Source of the DNA: TMED88 sp964515335
GTDB taxonomy: Bacteria; Myxococcota_A; UBA9160; UBA4427
Direction of reading: 5' to 3'
DNA: 64,000 nucleotides
NCBI GenBank assembly: GCA_964515335.1
Contig: CAZETS010000010.1
Location: 21,432 to 85,431 of the forward strand
The notes under the pieces are model-generated. The model was not told the origin of the DNA and made no database searches. It saw nothing but the letters and a program-made list of their open reading frames with translations. The translations under genes and the position numbers were made by a program. Shown here in pieces: positions 1 to 8,236 of this stretch; positions within the stretch are counted from its first letter, which is position 1; every line of letters starts with the position of its first letter.

Positions 1-1
1 C

Positions 2-2419
2 ATCGTCACCCGCATCACCACGGCCGCCGGCGCCTACCGGGACAAGAAGCAGCTGATGGTCTTGGTGCTCTTCATGAGCTTCCTGGTGCACTTCACCACC
101 GCGGCCATGTACTACTTCACCGCGCTGGCCATCGGCGCGCATGGAGCCGACTTCTGGCAGGTCACGTTCGGGTCGTCGATCCAGATCTTCGCCACGGTGC
201 TCAGCCCGTTCACGATTGCCGGTGAGGGCATCCGCGAGGCCGCCCAGTACGTGCTGCTCGGCAGCCTGATCGGCCCGGCCGCGGCGATCGTCTCCGCGGC
301 CCTCGGCTTCTGGGCCGCCGAGGCGCCCACCATGCTGGGCTTCGTGTTCTGGTGGATCCGCCCCAGGGACTACACGCCCGCCTACTGCCTGGTGGACGGC
401 GAGCAGGTCGACTACGAGGAGTCCGCCAAGGCGGCCGTCGCCCTCGAGACCGAGGAGGAGCGCGCGCGCCGCGAGGCCGCCGAGTCGGCCTCCGGTCGCA
501 AGCACGAGCTGCCGCTCGGTGCGCGCGTCGTGCAGGGCGCACTGGCCGGGCTGTCGGCGGGCGTCCTGGCCGGCGTGGTGATCGGCGTGGTCGAGAGCCT
601 GGTGATCGCGCAGGGCGGGTTCGGCGCCGAGGCGCAGGTGCTCTGGTACGGGCCGCTCGCCTACGCGGTGGTGCTCGGCGGCCTGGCGCTGGTCGGTGGA
701 GCCGTGCTCGGCGTGCTGCCGATGGATCAGAGCGAGATCCGCAGCTGGGTGCCGACCCTCGGCCTGATCGCGACGCTGGTGCCGTTCGGCCTGGCCATCA
801 CGGTCTTCCGCCTGCGCCGCGACGTCTACCTCGAGCAGATGCCGCCGCTGCCGGTGCTGCTCGGCGTGCTCGCGGGCTTCGGCGCGCTCGCGCTGCTGAT
901 CCTCCTGTTCGGCCGCCGCGTCTTCGCGGGCCGCGCCGGGGTTCTGGTGCGGCCGGCCGGCGCGGGCGCGCTGCTCGCGGCCGTGATGGCGGTGGGCTTC
1001 GTGGTCTCGCTCACCATCGGAGCGCCGGCGCCCGGAGCCGGGCGCGGCGAAGTCCCGGCGGCGCTGCGCGGCCACCCGAACGTCATCCTCGTCGCGGTGG
1101 ACACCCTGCGCGCCGACCATCTGTCCTGCTACGGGGGCCGCCTGGCGGCGCCGAACATCTGCTCGCTCGCCGAGGACGGCGGCACCCGCTACCAGGGCTT
1201 CTCGCACGCCTCCTGGACCAAGCCCGCGACGGCGACACTGCTGACGTCGCTGTTGCCGTCCACGCACCGCGCGATCGCGAAGCCCTCGGTGCTCTCACCC
1301 GACGTCGAGATGATCGCCGAGGTGATGCAGGATCGCGGCTACACGACCGGCGGCGTCGTCTCGAACATCAACCTGGCCGAGAGCTTCGGCTTCGACCAGG
1401 GCTACGACGAGTACACGTTCCTCGGCCCCGACTACCTGGCGCTCGCCGAGGAGTCGTCGTCGAAGCTCATCCTCTACAACATCGTGCGCGCCGTCTGGTT
1501 CAAGGTGAAGCCCGGCATCCGCGCCGCGGACTTCTACCAGGACTCGACCACGGTCAACGAAGTCGCCTTCGACTGGCTGGACCGGCACGCCGAAGATCGC
1601 TTCTTCCTCTTCCTCCACTACATGGACCCCCACGATCCCTACTTCCGGCACCCCTACGACGGCTACGGGATCGCGCGAGTCTCGAACCAGCACCCCGACC
1701 CCTCGCTCGCCGCCGAGATGCGCGAGCTGTACGACGGCGAGATCGAGTTCCTCGACGCGAACATCGGCAAGCTCCTCGACCGGATCCGCGCCCTCGGCCT
1801 CTACGACGACACCGTGATCGTGCTGACCTCGGACCACGGCGAGGAGTTCCACGACCACGGCGGCTTCTGGCACGGCCTCACCCTCTACGAAGAGCAGCTC
1901 CACGTGCCGCTGCTCGTCAAGTGGGCGAACGGCGTCGAGCGGCCGTCGTCCGGCGCGACCGACGGGCTCGCCCGCCTGCTCGACGTCGTGCCGACCCTGC
2001 TCGCAGTGGCCGGCGCCGAGGTGCCGCCCGCCATGCAGGGCATCGACCTGCGCAGCAACGTGGGCGCGCGCTCCACCAAGGACCGGCAGCTGTACGCCGA
2101 GGAGGACCACGAGGGCAACGTCCTCTGGGCCATCCGAACCGACGACATGAAGCTGATCGGCGCCAACTCCGGCAACCCGCGCGGCCTGCCCGAGCAGGAG
2201 ATGTTTGCCATCGCGCGCGACCCTGGCGAACTGAAGCCCCTCGACCTGGGCCGCCACGCCGGCGACGCCGAGACGCTCACCCAGCACGCCGATCTGCAGC
2301 GCCGCGCCGCCGAGGGCGAGGCGGTCGCCGACGCCGGCGAGGCCGACATGAGCTTCGAGGAGTGCGAGCAGCTGCGGATGCTCGGCTACGTGGACGACTG
2401 CGGGCACCTCACCCAGTAG
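2..2419 (+). CDS. Membrane flippase-like / sulfatase-superfamily fusion protein (5' truncated)
   Basis: The frame is open from base 2 into the first in-frame ATG at 56, so the true start lies outside the window. Counted from that ATG, residues 1-110 look like the end of an LPG-synthase transmembrane (UPF0104 flippase-like) domain, with the motif SPFTIAGEGIREA. Five further hydrophobic segments follow up to about residue 325. From about residue 340 an alkaline phosphatase/sulfatase-fold domain begins (VDTLRADHLSCYG), with the nucleophile region SWTKPATATLL (probable Thr388) and the metal-binding DHGEEFHDHGG near residue 593. The nucleophile is not the Cys/Ser of the CxPSR sulfatases; Thr is typical of LtaS and phosphoethanolamine-transferase relatives, so a phospho- or sulfo-transfer role on an envelope glycolipid is possible. 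Substrate unknown. The catalytic domain should sit outside the cytoplasmic membrane. Confidence 0.85.
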   Translation: MVTRITTAAGAYRDKKQLMVLVLFMSFLVHFTTAAMYYFTALAIGAHGADFWQVTFGSSIQIFATVLSPFTIAGEGIREAAQYVLLGSLIGPAAAIVSAALGFWAAEAPTMLGFVFWWIRPRDYTPAYCLVDGEQVDYEESAKAAVALETEEERARREAAESASGRKHELPLGARVVQGALAGLSAGVLAGVVIGVVESLVIAQGGFGAEAQVLWYGPLAYAVVLGGLALVGGAVLGVLPMDQSEIRSWVPTLGLIATLVPFGLAITVFRLRRDVYLEQMPPLPVLLGVLAGFGALALLILLFGRRVFAGRAGVLVRPAGAGALLAAVMAVGFVVSLTIGAPAPGAGRGEVPAALRGHPNVILVAVDTLRADHLSCYGGRLAAPNICSLAEDGGTRYQGFSHASWTKPATATLLTSLLPSTHRAIAKPSVLSPDVEMIAEVMQDRGYTTGGVVSNINLAESFGFDQGYDEYTFLGPDYLALAEESSSKLILYNIVRAVWFKVKPGIRAADFYQDSTTVNEVAFDWLDRHAEDRFFLFLHYMDPHDPYFRHPYDGYGIARVSNQHPDPSLAAEMRELYDGEIEFLDANIGKLLDRIRALGLYDDTVIVLTSDHGEEFHDHGGFWHGLTLYEEQLHVPLLVKWANGVERPSSGATDGLARLLDVVPTLLAVAGAEVPPAMQGIDLRSNVGARSTKDRQLYAEEDHEGNVLWAIRTDDMKLIGANSGNPRGLPEQEMFAIARDPGELKPLDLGRHAGDAETLTQHADLQRRAAEGEAVADAGEADMSFEECEQLRMLGYVDDCGHLTQ

Positions 2420-2432
2420 CGAGCGCGAAGCT

Positions 2433-2993
2433 CTAAGGCGGGCAGGGGCCGACGGGCTCCCGCTCGCCCCCGACCCTGGCGCGGGTGAGGGGACCGAACA
2501 CATACGCGTCGGCGGCCGGGTATCGATCGGGCCGCCGAGGGTTCGCGCACAGGATGACCAGGGTCGGGCGCATGCCCTCGTCGAGGTCCTCGATGCCGGC
2601 TCGCTCGCCGTCGACCAGCAGGTGTCCGCAAGGCGAGCCCGGCCGGAGCCGCCGCGGAGGCGACACCGCCACCAGCCCGCCCTCGGCGGCGAGGCCGGCG
2701 ACCCGCTCGTCGCCGCCTCGGCTCTTCAACGCAAGCAGCAGCTCGCTCTCGGACGTGGGGACGAAGGTCGCGTCGGTCGCGCCGCAGACCCGCAGGTCGG
2801 CGTCCGAGTCGCGGGCGCGGTACGGCTTGCCGTACCAGAGCCGGCCGTCGTCCTCGTAGTAGTAGAGCAGCGCGCCCCGGCGCTCGCCGCGGGCGCTCTC
2901 GACGACCCCGCGACTCTCGTATCGGTACGCGGAGATGCAGCCCGAGAGCAGCGCGCTGATCAGGATCAGCAGCGGAGCGGCGCGTCTCGTCAT
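2433..2993 (-). CDS. Hypothetical lipoprotein
   Basis: A 186-residue protein starting MTRRAAPLLILISALLSGC. The basic N-terminus, hydrophobic core and lipobox LLSGC (Cys19) mark a signal-peptidase II lipoprotein. The mature part is soluble, has few cysteines, and contains a YYYEDDGR segment; no family is recognised. It is the last gene of a minus-strand run and its stop lies 13 bp from the stop of the convergent sulfatase gene. An envelope location is supported; function is not. Confidence 0.7.
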   Translation of the reverse strand: MTRRAAPLLILISALLSGCISAYRYESRGVVESARGERRGALLYYYEDDGRLWYGKPYRARDSDADLRVCGATDATFVPTSESELLLALKSRGGDERVAGLAAEGGLVAVSPPRRLRPGSPCGHLLVDGERAGIEDLDEGMRPTLVILCANPRRPDRYPAADAYVFGPLTRARVGGEREPVGPCPP

Positions 2994-3064
2994 CGCCTCG
3001 TCATCGTCTCGTCACTCCGACCGGCGGCGCCGTGGAACGCTCCGTCGCCGAGCCCGCCAGCCGG

Positions 3065-3904
3065 CTAGCCCCAGAGCAGGTCGACGATCTTGCCGCCGAT
3101 CCTCGGGTTCTTCCAGTACGCGGTGTGCGCGAGCAGCCACTGCCTGCCCGACGTGATGCGGTGTCCCTGCAGGAGCCAGCGGGCGGCGTCCGTTTCACGC
3201 CCGTAGCGGCGCTCGACGGGACCGCGCGATCCCCTGACCTCGACCGGCGCGCCGAAGACCCGACCGCTCACGACGGGGTCGAGGGCGTTGAAGTAGTTGT
3301 GCCACGGAAACACCTCGAACTCGGCGTCCGGCAGGGTCTCGATCCGCCTCGACTCGAAGATCTCGATCGGCCCCAGGTCGATCTCCAGGCCGAGGGGGGA
3401 TCCCATCGTGACGAGCCCCTGCACGGGCCAGCTGTCGCGCTCGTCGCCGACGAAGACGTCGTCCTCGCCGATCAGCCCGTTCACCACGTCGAGCGCGTAC
3501 ACGGTGCCCAGGCTGTGCGCGACCACGACCAGCTGTCGGCCCGCCTCGTAGGCGGCCATGATGCCCGCCCGAAGACCCTCCCTGATCCGGCCCGCCGTGC
3601 TGCCGCCCGCGGCAGCGATCACGACGTCGCCCACGAGGTCGATCGCGGTCCCGAGCGCGGCGCCGGCCAGCGGCTGACCGCTGAGGATCGCCTGCGCGAG
3701 CAGCTCGTAGAAGCGGACCGCGTCGTCGTTGACGTCCTCGTAGACGTAGCTCGAGACCCCGAACTCCCGCTCGAGATGGCTCGACGCGAGATTCCTCTCG
3801 ACGATTCTGCGGACCTTCGCGTCGCAGTCCACGTCCGCCGAAGAACCGGTCTGCACGCCGTGAACGACGAGCACCTCCGCCGGCTTCGTCCAGTCGATCG
3901 GCAT
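3065..3904 (-). CDS. Alpha/beta-hydrolase / lipase-like protein
   Basis: A 279-residue protein with an alpha/beta-hydrolase pattern: a strand followed by the oxyanion-type VVHG motif at the N-terminus (VLVVHGVQTG), and a nucleophile elbow VVVAHSLGT in the middle, where Ser of HSLG is the predicted nucleophile. No signal peptide is evident, so it is probably cytoplasmic. The AHSLG elbow and intervening helices resemble class 3 lipase-like and serine esterase proteins, but the substrate is unknown. It lies in the minus-strand run with the HAD phosphatase upstream (37 bp). Confidence 0.7.
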   Translation of the reverse strand: MPIDWTKPAEVLVVHGVQTGSSADVDCDAKVRRIVERNLASSHLEREFGVSSYVYEDVNDDAVRFYELLAQAILSGQPLAGAALGTAIDLVGDVVIAAAGGSTAGRIREGLRAGIMAAYEAGRQLVVVAHSLGTVYALDVVNGLIGEDDVFVGDERDSWPVQGLVTMGSPLGLEIDLGPIEIFESRRIETLPDAEFEVFPWHNYFNALDPVVSGRVFGAPVEVRGSRGPVERRYGRETDAARWLLQGHRITSGRQWLLAHTAYWKNPRIGGKIVDLLWG

Positions 3905-3941
3905 CGCTCCGCTCCCGATTCCGCCGGCCGGGCGCCGCCCT

Positions 3942-4598
3942 TCAGGACCGGCGAGTCACGCCCGCCCGGTCGACCAGCGACGCGACCTCCCGGATGCTCG
4001 AGAGCACGCGGTGCGCGTCGCCGAAGTCGCCGTGGCAGGTGAGGGCGTTGGGGATCACCCAGCACTGCATGCCCGCGGCCAGCGCGGCACGCATGCCACG
4101 CTCGGAGTCCTCGACCGCCACGCAGTCCCCGGGCTCTACGCCGAGGCGCGACGCCGCCACCTGGTACGGATCCGGGTGCGGCTTGGAGCGAGCGTAGTCG
4201 CCCGAGGCCACCACCAGATCGAAGAAGACGTCGAGGCCGTGGTGCCGATGCGCGGCGTGCAGGTTCTCGGGACGCGAGCTCGTGACGATCGCCATCGGCA
4301 GCCGGCCGTGCAAAGCAGACAGCGTCTCGCGCGCGCCGTCGATCAGCTCGACGCCGGCGCTCACCCGGTCGTGGTAGGCCGAATCGCGCTCGCGACGAAT
4401 GCGGTCGATCGTGTCATCCGGCACGCCTGCGTGGCGCGCCAGGTCGAAGCAGCTCCGGCCCTGGGTCAGGCTGAGATCCCGATAGCCTTCGAGCGAGAGA
4501 TCGACGTCGACCCGCCCGAGCGCTTCGCGGGTGGCCTCGAAATAGAGGGGCTCGGTGTCGACGAGCACACCGTCGTTGTCCCAGAGCAGGGTCTTCAT
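3942..4598 (-). CDS. HAD-superfamily phosphatase (subfamily IA, phosphoglycolate/beta-phosphoglucomutase-like)
   Basis: A 218-residue HAD hydrolase. Motif I is DNDGVLVDTE (Asp7 nucleophile, Asp9 acid/base; the usual DFDG carries Asn instead of Phe). Motif II is the VTSS segment, motif III is the Lys of SKPHPDPY, and motif IV is VAVEDSERG. Length and the helical cap between motifs I and II fit subfamily IA enzymes, which act on sugar phosphates or phosphoglycolate. Substrate cannot be fixed from sequence. A second relative lies at the right end of the window. Confidence 0.8.
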   Translation of the reverse strand: MKTLLWDNDGVLVDTEPLYFEATREALGRVDVDLSLEGYRDLSLTQGRSCFDLARHAGVPDDTIDRIRRERDSAYHDRVSAGVELIDGARETLSALHGRLPMAIVTSSRPENLHAAHRHHGLDVFFDLVVASGDYARSKPHPDPYQVAASRLGVEPGDCVAVEDSERGMRAALAAGMQCWVIPNALTCHGDFGDAHRVLSSIREVASLVDRAGVTRRS

Positions 4599-4613
4599 GG
4601 CGTCGTGGAGCAG

Positions 4614-5096
4614 CTACTCGCCGCCCTCGTCCTCGCCGTCGGGCTCGAGCTCGAGGGCGAGCGAGTTCATGCAGTAGCGGTTGCCGGTCGGCGGCGGACC
4701 GTCGGGGAAGACGTGGCCGAGGTGGGCGTCGCAGCGGCGACAGAGCACCTCGGTGCGCCGCATGCCGAGCGAATCGTCGTCGCGCTCGCTCACGGCGTCC
4801 GGATCGACCGGCTGCCAGAACGAAGGCCAGCCCGAGCCCGACTCGTACTTGGTCTCGGAGCGGAAGAGCGGCGTCCGGCAGCACACGCAGCGGTAGAGGC
4901 CGGTCGTCTTGGTGTCCCAGTAGCGACCGCTGAACGGTCGCTCGGTGCCCGCCTCGCGGGTCACCTGATACTCGTCCGAGGAGAGCTGGGCACGCCACTC
5001 GGCGTCCGACTTCTCGACCTTCACGCCGTCTCTCGCCGCGTCGCTCGCTCCGCCCTTCGCTCCACCCTTCGCTCCGCCCTCGTCGTTCATCGTCAT
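4614..5096 (-). CDS. msrB: Peptide-methionine (R)-S-oxide reductase MsrB
   Basis: Reduces the R epimer of methionine sulfoxide in oxidised proteins. The 160-residue protein has the two zinc-binding CxxC pairs (Cys70/Cys73 and Cys119/Cys122), the GSGWPSF signature, the GHVF segment and the catalytic RYCMNS motif with Cys142. An acidic C-terminal tail ends the protein. The start at 5096 is chosen because a strong GAGGAGGA ribosome-binding site precedes it by about six bases; the open frame continues far upstream but is antisense-like there. The N-terminal 30 residues are Gly/Ala/Lys rich and outside the fold. Confidence 0.93.
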   Translation of the reverse strand: MTMNDEGGAKGGAKGGASDAARDGVKVEKSDAEWRAQLSSDEYQVTREAGTERPFSGRYWDTKTTGLYRCVCCRTPLFRSETKYESGSGWPSFWQPVDPDAVSERDDDSLGMRRTEVLCRRCDAHLGHVFPDGPPPTGNRYCMNSLALELEPDGEDEGGE

Positions 5097-5146
5097 CGCG
5101 TCGTCCTCCTCGATTCGCCGGGCCCGGCCCGTCCGCGCTCGGGCGC

Positions 5147-6607
5147 CTATCCGAAGTGCGGCGGCACCCGGTCCGCCCAGGGCGCCGCCTCCTCGAGCTC
5201 GGCGGCCACCCGCAGCAGCTGCCGCTCGGCCCCGTAGCGCCCCACGAGCTGCACGCCGAGGGGCAGGCCGGCCGGCCAAGCGTCGTCGCCCTGCGTGGCG
5301 CCGCCGGGCAGCGAGATGGCCGGCTGCCCCGACAGGTTGAAGGGCAGCGTGAACACCCCGTAGGGCGCCGACAGCAGGAAGCCGCGCAGCGGCTCCTCGC
5401 GTGTCGAGCCGAGCGTGCCGATGCGCACCGGGGGCGCGGCCTGGGTGGGTGTCACCAGCAGATCGAAGCCGCTCTCCCACCAGGTGGCCAACCGCCGCCC
5501 GAAGCCGTGCACGAACTCGATGCTCGCGAGCAGCTGCGGGGCCGGGACCTCCGAACCGCGGCGGCCGAGCTCCCAGGTGAGCGGCTCGACGTCGTCCTCG
5601 CCGACCGTGATCCCCACCTTCTCGCCCCACGACTGCAGGGCGCGCGCCACGTTGGTGCCGACCACCGTCACGTAGTGGCCGACCGTGGCCGGGTCTTCGA
5701 GCGCCGGGGGATGCGCGACCTCGACGTGATGGCCGAGCTCCTGCAGCCGCTCGCCGCAACGCTCGACGGCGGCCACCATGTCGCCGTGCACCGGGATGTC
5801 GCGCGGCGCCGACTTCATCAGGCCGACGCGCAGGGGCGTGCGTCGATCCGCCGGCGCGGTCGCGAACGGCTCTGCGGGCGGCGGCGCGAAGTAGGGATCG
5901 CCGGGCATCGGTCCGGCCACCACGTCGAGCAGCGCCGCCGAGTCGCGCACCGACCGCGACACCACGAACTCGCACGAGAAGCCGCTCCAACGCTCGCCGA
6001 GCCCGGGGCCGAACGAGCAGCGGCCGCGGGACGGCTTCAGGCCGACCAGTCCGCACATGCTCGCCGGTCCGCGGATCGAGCCGCCGCCGTCGCTCGCGTG
6101 CGCGGCGGGCACGATGCCGGCGGCAACGGCCGCCGAGGCGCCGCCACTCGATCCGCCCGAGCTGTGTTCGGTGTTCCAGGGGTTGCGGGTCGGCCCGTAG
6201 GCGACGGGCTCGCTGGTGGGCAGCAACGCCAGCTCGGGCGTGTTGGTGCGGCCGAGCGAGACGAGCCCCGCGCGCACGAGCTTCGTCGTGAAGTAGCTGT
6301 CGACCGGGGCCACGTAACCCGCCCGTTTCACGAAGCCGAGTCCGGCGTGGACCGGCCGGCCGGCCTCTTCGCCGCCGACGTCCTTCATGAGGAACGGCAC
6401 ACCGCGAAACGGCCCCTGCGGCAGGTCGGCGCTGCGCGCTGCAGCGGACGCCGCGTCGAGGCTCGTGTGGATGACGGCGTTCAGCTCGGGGTTCAGTCGC
6501 TCGAGGCGGGCGATCGCGGCGTCGACCAGCTCGCTGGGCGAAACCCTGCCCTCGCGCACCCACTCGGCTTGCCCGACCGCATCGAGACGCGCCAGCTCAT
6601 CGGACAT
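5147..6607 (-). CDS. Amidase (amidase-signature family)
   Basis: A 486-residue amidase-signature hydrolase. The Ser-cisSer-Lys triad is visible: Lys75 in FLMKDVGG, cis-Ser153 in GGSSGGAS, and the probable nucleophile Ser177 in DGGGSIRG followed by CGLVGLKPSRGR. The usual D-T/I-GGS is DGGGS here. The C-terminal half carries the substrate-binding region, which is variable in the family, so the target amide (aryl, acyl, or GatA-like) is not predictable. There are no GatB/GatC neighbours, so a role in tRNA amidation is unlikely. It sits four bases downstream of the unknown gene that precedes it. Confidence 0.88.
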   Translation of the reverse strand: MSDELARLDAVGQAEWVREGRVSPSELVDAAIARLERLNPELNAVIHTSLDAASAAARSADLPQGPFRGVPFLMKDVGGEEAGRPVHAGLGFVKRAGYVAPVDSYFTTKLVRAGLVSLGRTNTPELALLPTSEPVAYGPTRNPWNTEHSSGGSSGGASAAVAAGIVPAAHASDGGGSIRGPASMCGLVGLKPSRGRCSFGPGLGERWSGFSCEFVVSRSVRDSAALLDVVAGPMPGDPYFAPPPAEPFATAPADRRTPLRVGLMKSAPRDIPVHGDMVAAVERCGERLQELGHHVEVAHPPALEDPATVGHYVTVVGTNVARALQSWGEKVGITVGEDDVEPLTWELGRRGSEVPAPQLLASIEFVHGFGRRLATWWESGFDLLVTPTQAAPPVRIGTLGSTREEPLRGFLLSAPYGVFTLPFNLSGQPAISLPGGATQGDDAWPAGLPLGVQLVGRYGAERQLLRVAAELEEAAPWADRVPPHFG

Positions 6608-6610
6608 CCG

Positions 6611-7042
6611 TCACCTCCCCGTCGCTTCGCCGACCCGGACCACCCCGTCCTCGTAGCGCAGTGCGATCACCTTCGGGCTCTCGTCGTCCTCGCGAAACTG
6701 CATCCGCAGCTCGCGCACGGCCCCCGCACCGCTCGCCGCGCCCTCGCCGTCGCCGCCCGGCCACGCGCGCGTGATGGTATTGCCCGCCACCCGCCACCAG
6801 GGCTCCTCCTCGTCGAGCGGTGCGAGCTTGATCGACTGCACCTCCTCGGGGGCGGCGACGTGTCGCAACAGCAGCCGCTGGTGGGCGCGATCGGCCGCGA
6901 CGAGGATGCGGCCCACGTCGAACGTCAGCAGATAGCCGGCGCCACGCTGCGGATCGGCGTCGCCGTCGGCCGTGACGAGCTGCTCGGCGCGCAGCAGGCG
7001 CCCCCTCGACTCGGCGGCACGCTCGAAAAGCTCGATTCCCAC
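6611..7042 (-). CDS. Conserved-looking protein of unknown function
   Basis: About 143 residues if the GTG at 7042 is used; this start is preferred because GGAGG lies five bases upstream of it, while the open frame extends to 7210 without a good site. The protein is soluble, acidic to neutral, with a predicted beta-rich middle (LLTFDVGRILVAAD) and ends in ALRYEDGVVRVGE. No family is recognised. It is the first gene of the minus-strand run and ends three bases before the amidase start, suggesting translational coupling. It diverges from the XRE-like gene at 7145. Confidence 0.6.
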   Translation of the reverse strand: MGIELFERAAESRGRLLRAEQLVTADGDADPQRGAGYLLTFDVGRILVAADRAHQRLLLRHVAAPEEVQSIKLAPLDEEEPWWRVAGNTITRAWPGGDGEGAASGAGAVRELRMQFREDDESPKVIALRYEDGVVRVGEATGR

Positions 7043-7144
7043 CCCGGCCTCCGCACGACTCCGCGCCGCCGGGTGCGCGGAGAGAAGAACGGAGTCTACA
7101 CTGGCCGGCCGCGCCGGAAAGCGATCACAGGGAGGCGGGCCCGC

Positions 7145-7405
7145 GTGGACCTCGACGACGATCGGCGATTGGTCGTGCCCGACGGCCTCTCCGTCAGGCG
7201 GCGCCGGCACGACAGGAGTTGGTCGGCCCGCGATCTCGTCGCGGCGATCGGCGACGCCAGCTTCGTCGCGACCGGCCTGCGCGAGACCATCACGCCCGAC
7301 GAGGTGCGCGGCATCGAGGAGCGCGACGAGGCGGTCCCGTATGCGACGCTCCGGCTGCTGGCGCGCGGGCTCGACTGCGACCCCGTCGACATCATGCGCG
7401 ACTGA
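7145..7405 (+). CDS. Small XRE/Cro-like helix-turn-helix protein
   Basis: An 86-residue protein read from a GTG at 7145, with GGAGG about nine bases upstream. Residues 27-80 follow the XRE pattern: a first helix (ARDLVAAIG), a turn, ITPDEVRGIEERDEAVPY, and the closing helix TLRLLARGLDCDPVDIM, where the spacing of Glu-Val...Ile-Glu and Leu-Leu-Ala is typical of Cro/C1 folds. It is the first gene of the plus-strand cassette with GST, oxidoreductase and cupins, so it may regulate it. The recognition helix is weakly conserved, so DNA binding is inferred. Confidence 0.6.
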   Translation: MDLDDDRRLVVPDGLSVRRRRHDRSWSARDLVAAIGDASFVATGLRETITPDEVRGIEERDEAVPYATLRLLARGLDCDPVDIMRD

Positions 7406-7428
7406 GCGAGACCAGGGAGGAACCCGCG

Positions 7429-8226
7429 TTGGAAGATCGCTGGCTGGACGTCGACGAGGCGCGCACGACCCGTGGACTTCGCCTCGTGATCACGGTCGGC
7501 GTGCCCGGGCCGTGGGGCGAGGGCGCCAAGGGCCTCTTCCACGTGAAGGGCATCCCGTTCGCACGCGTCGCACAGGCGCCGGGCCGCGCCAACGAAGCGC
7601 TCGTCGCCTGGACGGGCGAGTCGAATGCCCCGCAGGCCGTCTACGACGACGAGCCGCCGCGCAATCGCTGGAACGACCTGGTGCTGCTCGCGGAGCGGCT
7701 CGCCCCCGAGCCTCGACTCGTGCCCGAAGAGGCCGGCCTGCGCGCCACCCTGTTCGGCCTGCTCCACGAGCTGTGCGGCGAGGACGGGTTCGGGTGGAAC
7801 CGGCGGCAGCTGCTGTTCGCGCCGGTCATGGACCTTCCCGAGGAGCATCCGGCGCGGGCCTCCGCGACCGCCATGGCGACCCGTTACGGGTGGAGCGAGC
7901 AGGCGGCCGCACGCGCGCCGGCCCGGTGCGCCGAGATCGCCGGGCTGCTCGCGGAGCGACTCGCCGCCCAGCAGGCGCGCGGCAGCGAGTACCTGATCGG
8001 CGACTCGCTGACCGCTCTCGACATCTACTGGGCGGCGTTCGCGGCGCTCGTCGATCCGCTTCCCGAGGACGTCTGCCCGATGTCGCCGGCGATGCGCGCC
8101 GCGTACGGGATGAAGAACGAGGTGATCGAAGCCGCCGTGACGCCCGAGCTGCTCGCGCACCGCGACCTCGTCTACCAACGCCACCTCGAACTTCCGATCG
8201 ATCTCGGCCCCGACGCCGAAACTTAG
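7429..8226 (+). CDS. Glutathione S-transferase family protein
   Basis: About 265 residues from a TTG at 7429 with GGGAGG eight bases upstream. The N-terminal part is thioredoxin-like with a KGIPFARV segment; the C-terminal part is helical and contains the N-capping region of the GST C-domain (YLIGDSLTALDIYWAAF). Length is slightly above the usual 200-230. A role in conjugating or reducing an electrophilic intermediate fits its place between an XRE-like gene and an FAD oxidoreductase, eleven bases before the latter, but the substrate is unknown. The catalytic Ser/Cys/Tyr is not obvious. Confidence 0.75.
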   Translation: MEDRWLDVDEARTTRGLRLVITVGVPGPWGEGAKGLFHVKGIPFARVAQAPGRANEALVAWTGESNAPQAVYDDEPPRNRWNDLVLLAERLAPEPRLVPEEAGLRATLFGLLHELCGEDGFGWNRRQLLFAPVMDLPEEHPARASATAMATRYGWSEQAAARAPARCAEIAGLLAERLAAQQARGSEYLIGDSLTALDIYWAAFAALVDPLPEDVCPMSPAMRAAYGMKNEVIEAAVTPELLAHRDLVYQRHLELPIDLGPDAET

Positions 8227-8236
8227 GAGCCTCGCG

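Noticed and set aside
352..2436. Long arginine/proline-rich open frames overlapping the sulfatase gene
   Set aside because: Out-of-frame readings in GC-rich DNA; composition is unlike protein and the sulfatase motifs are in the other frame.
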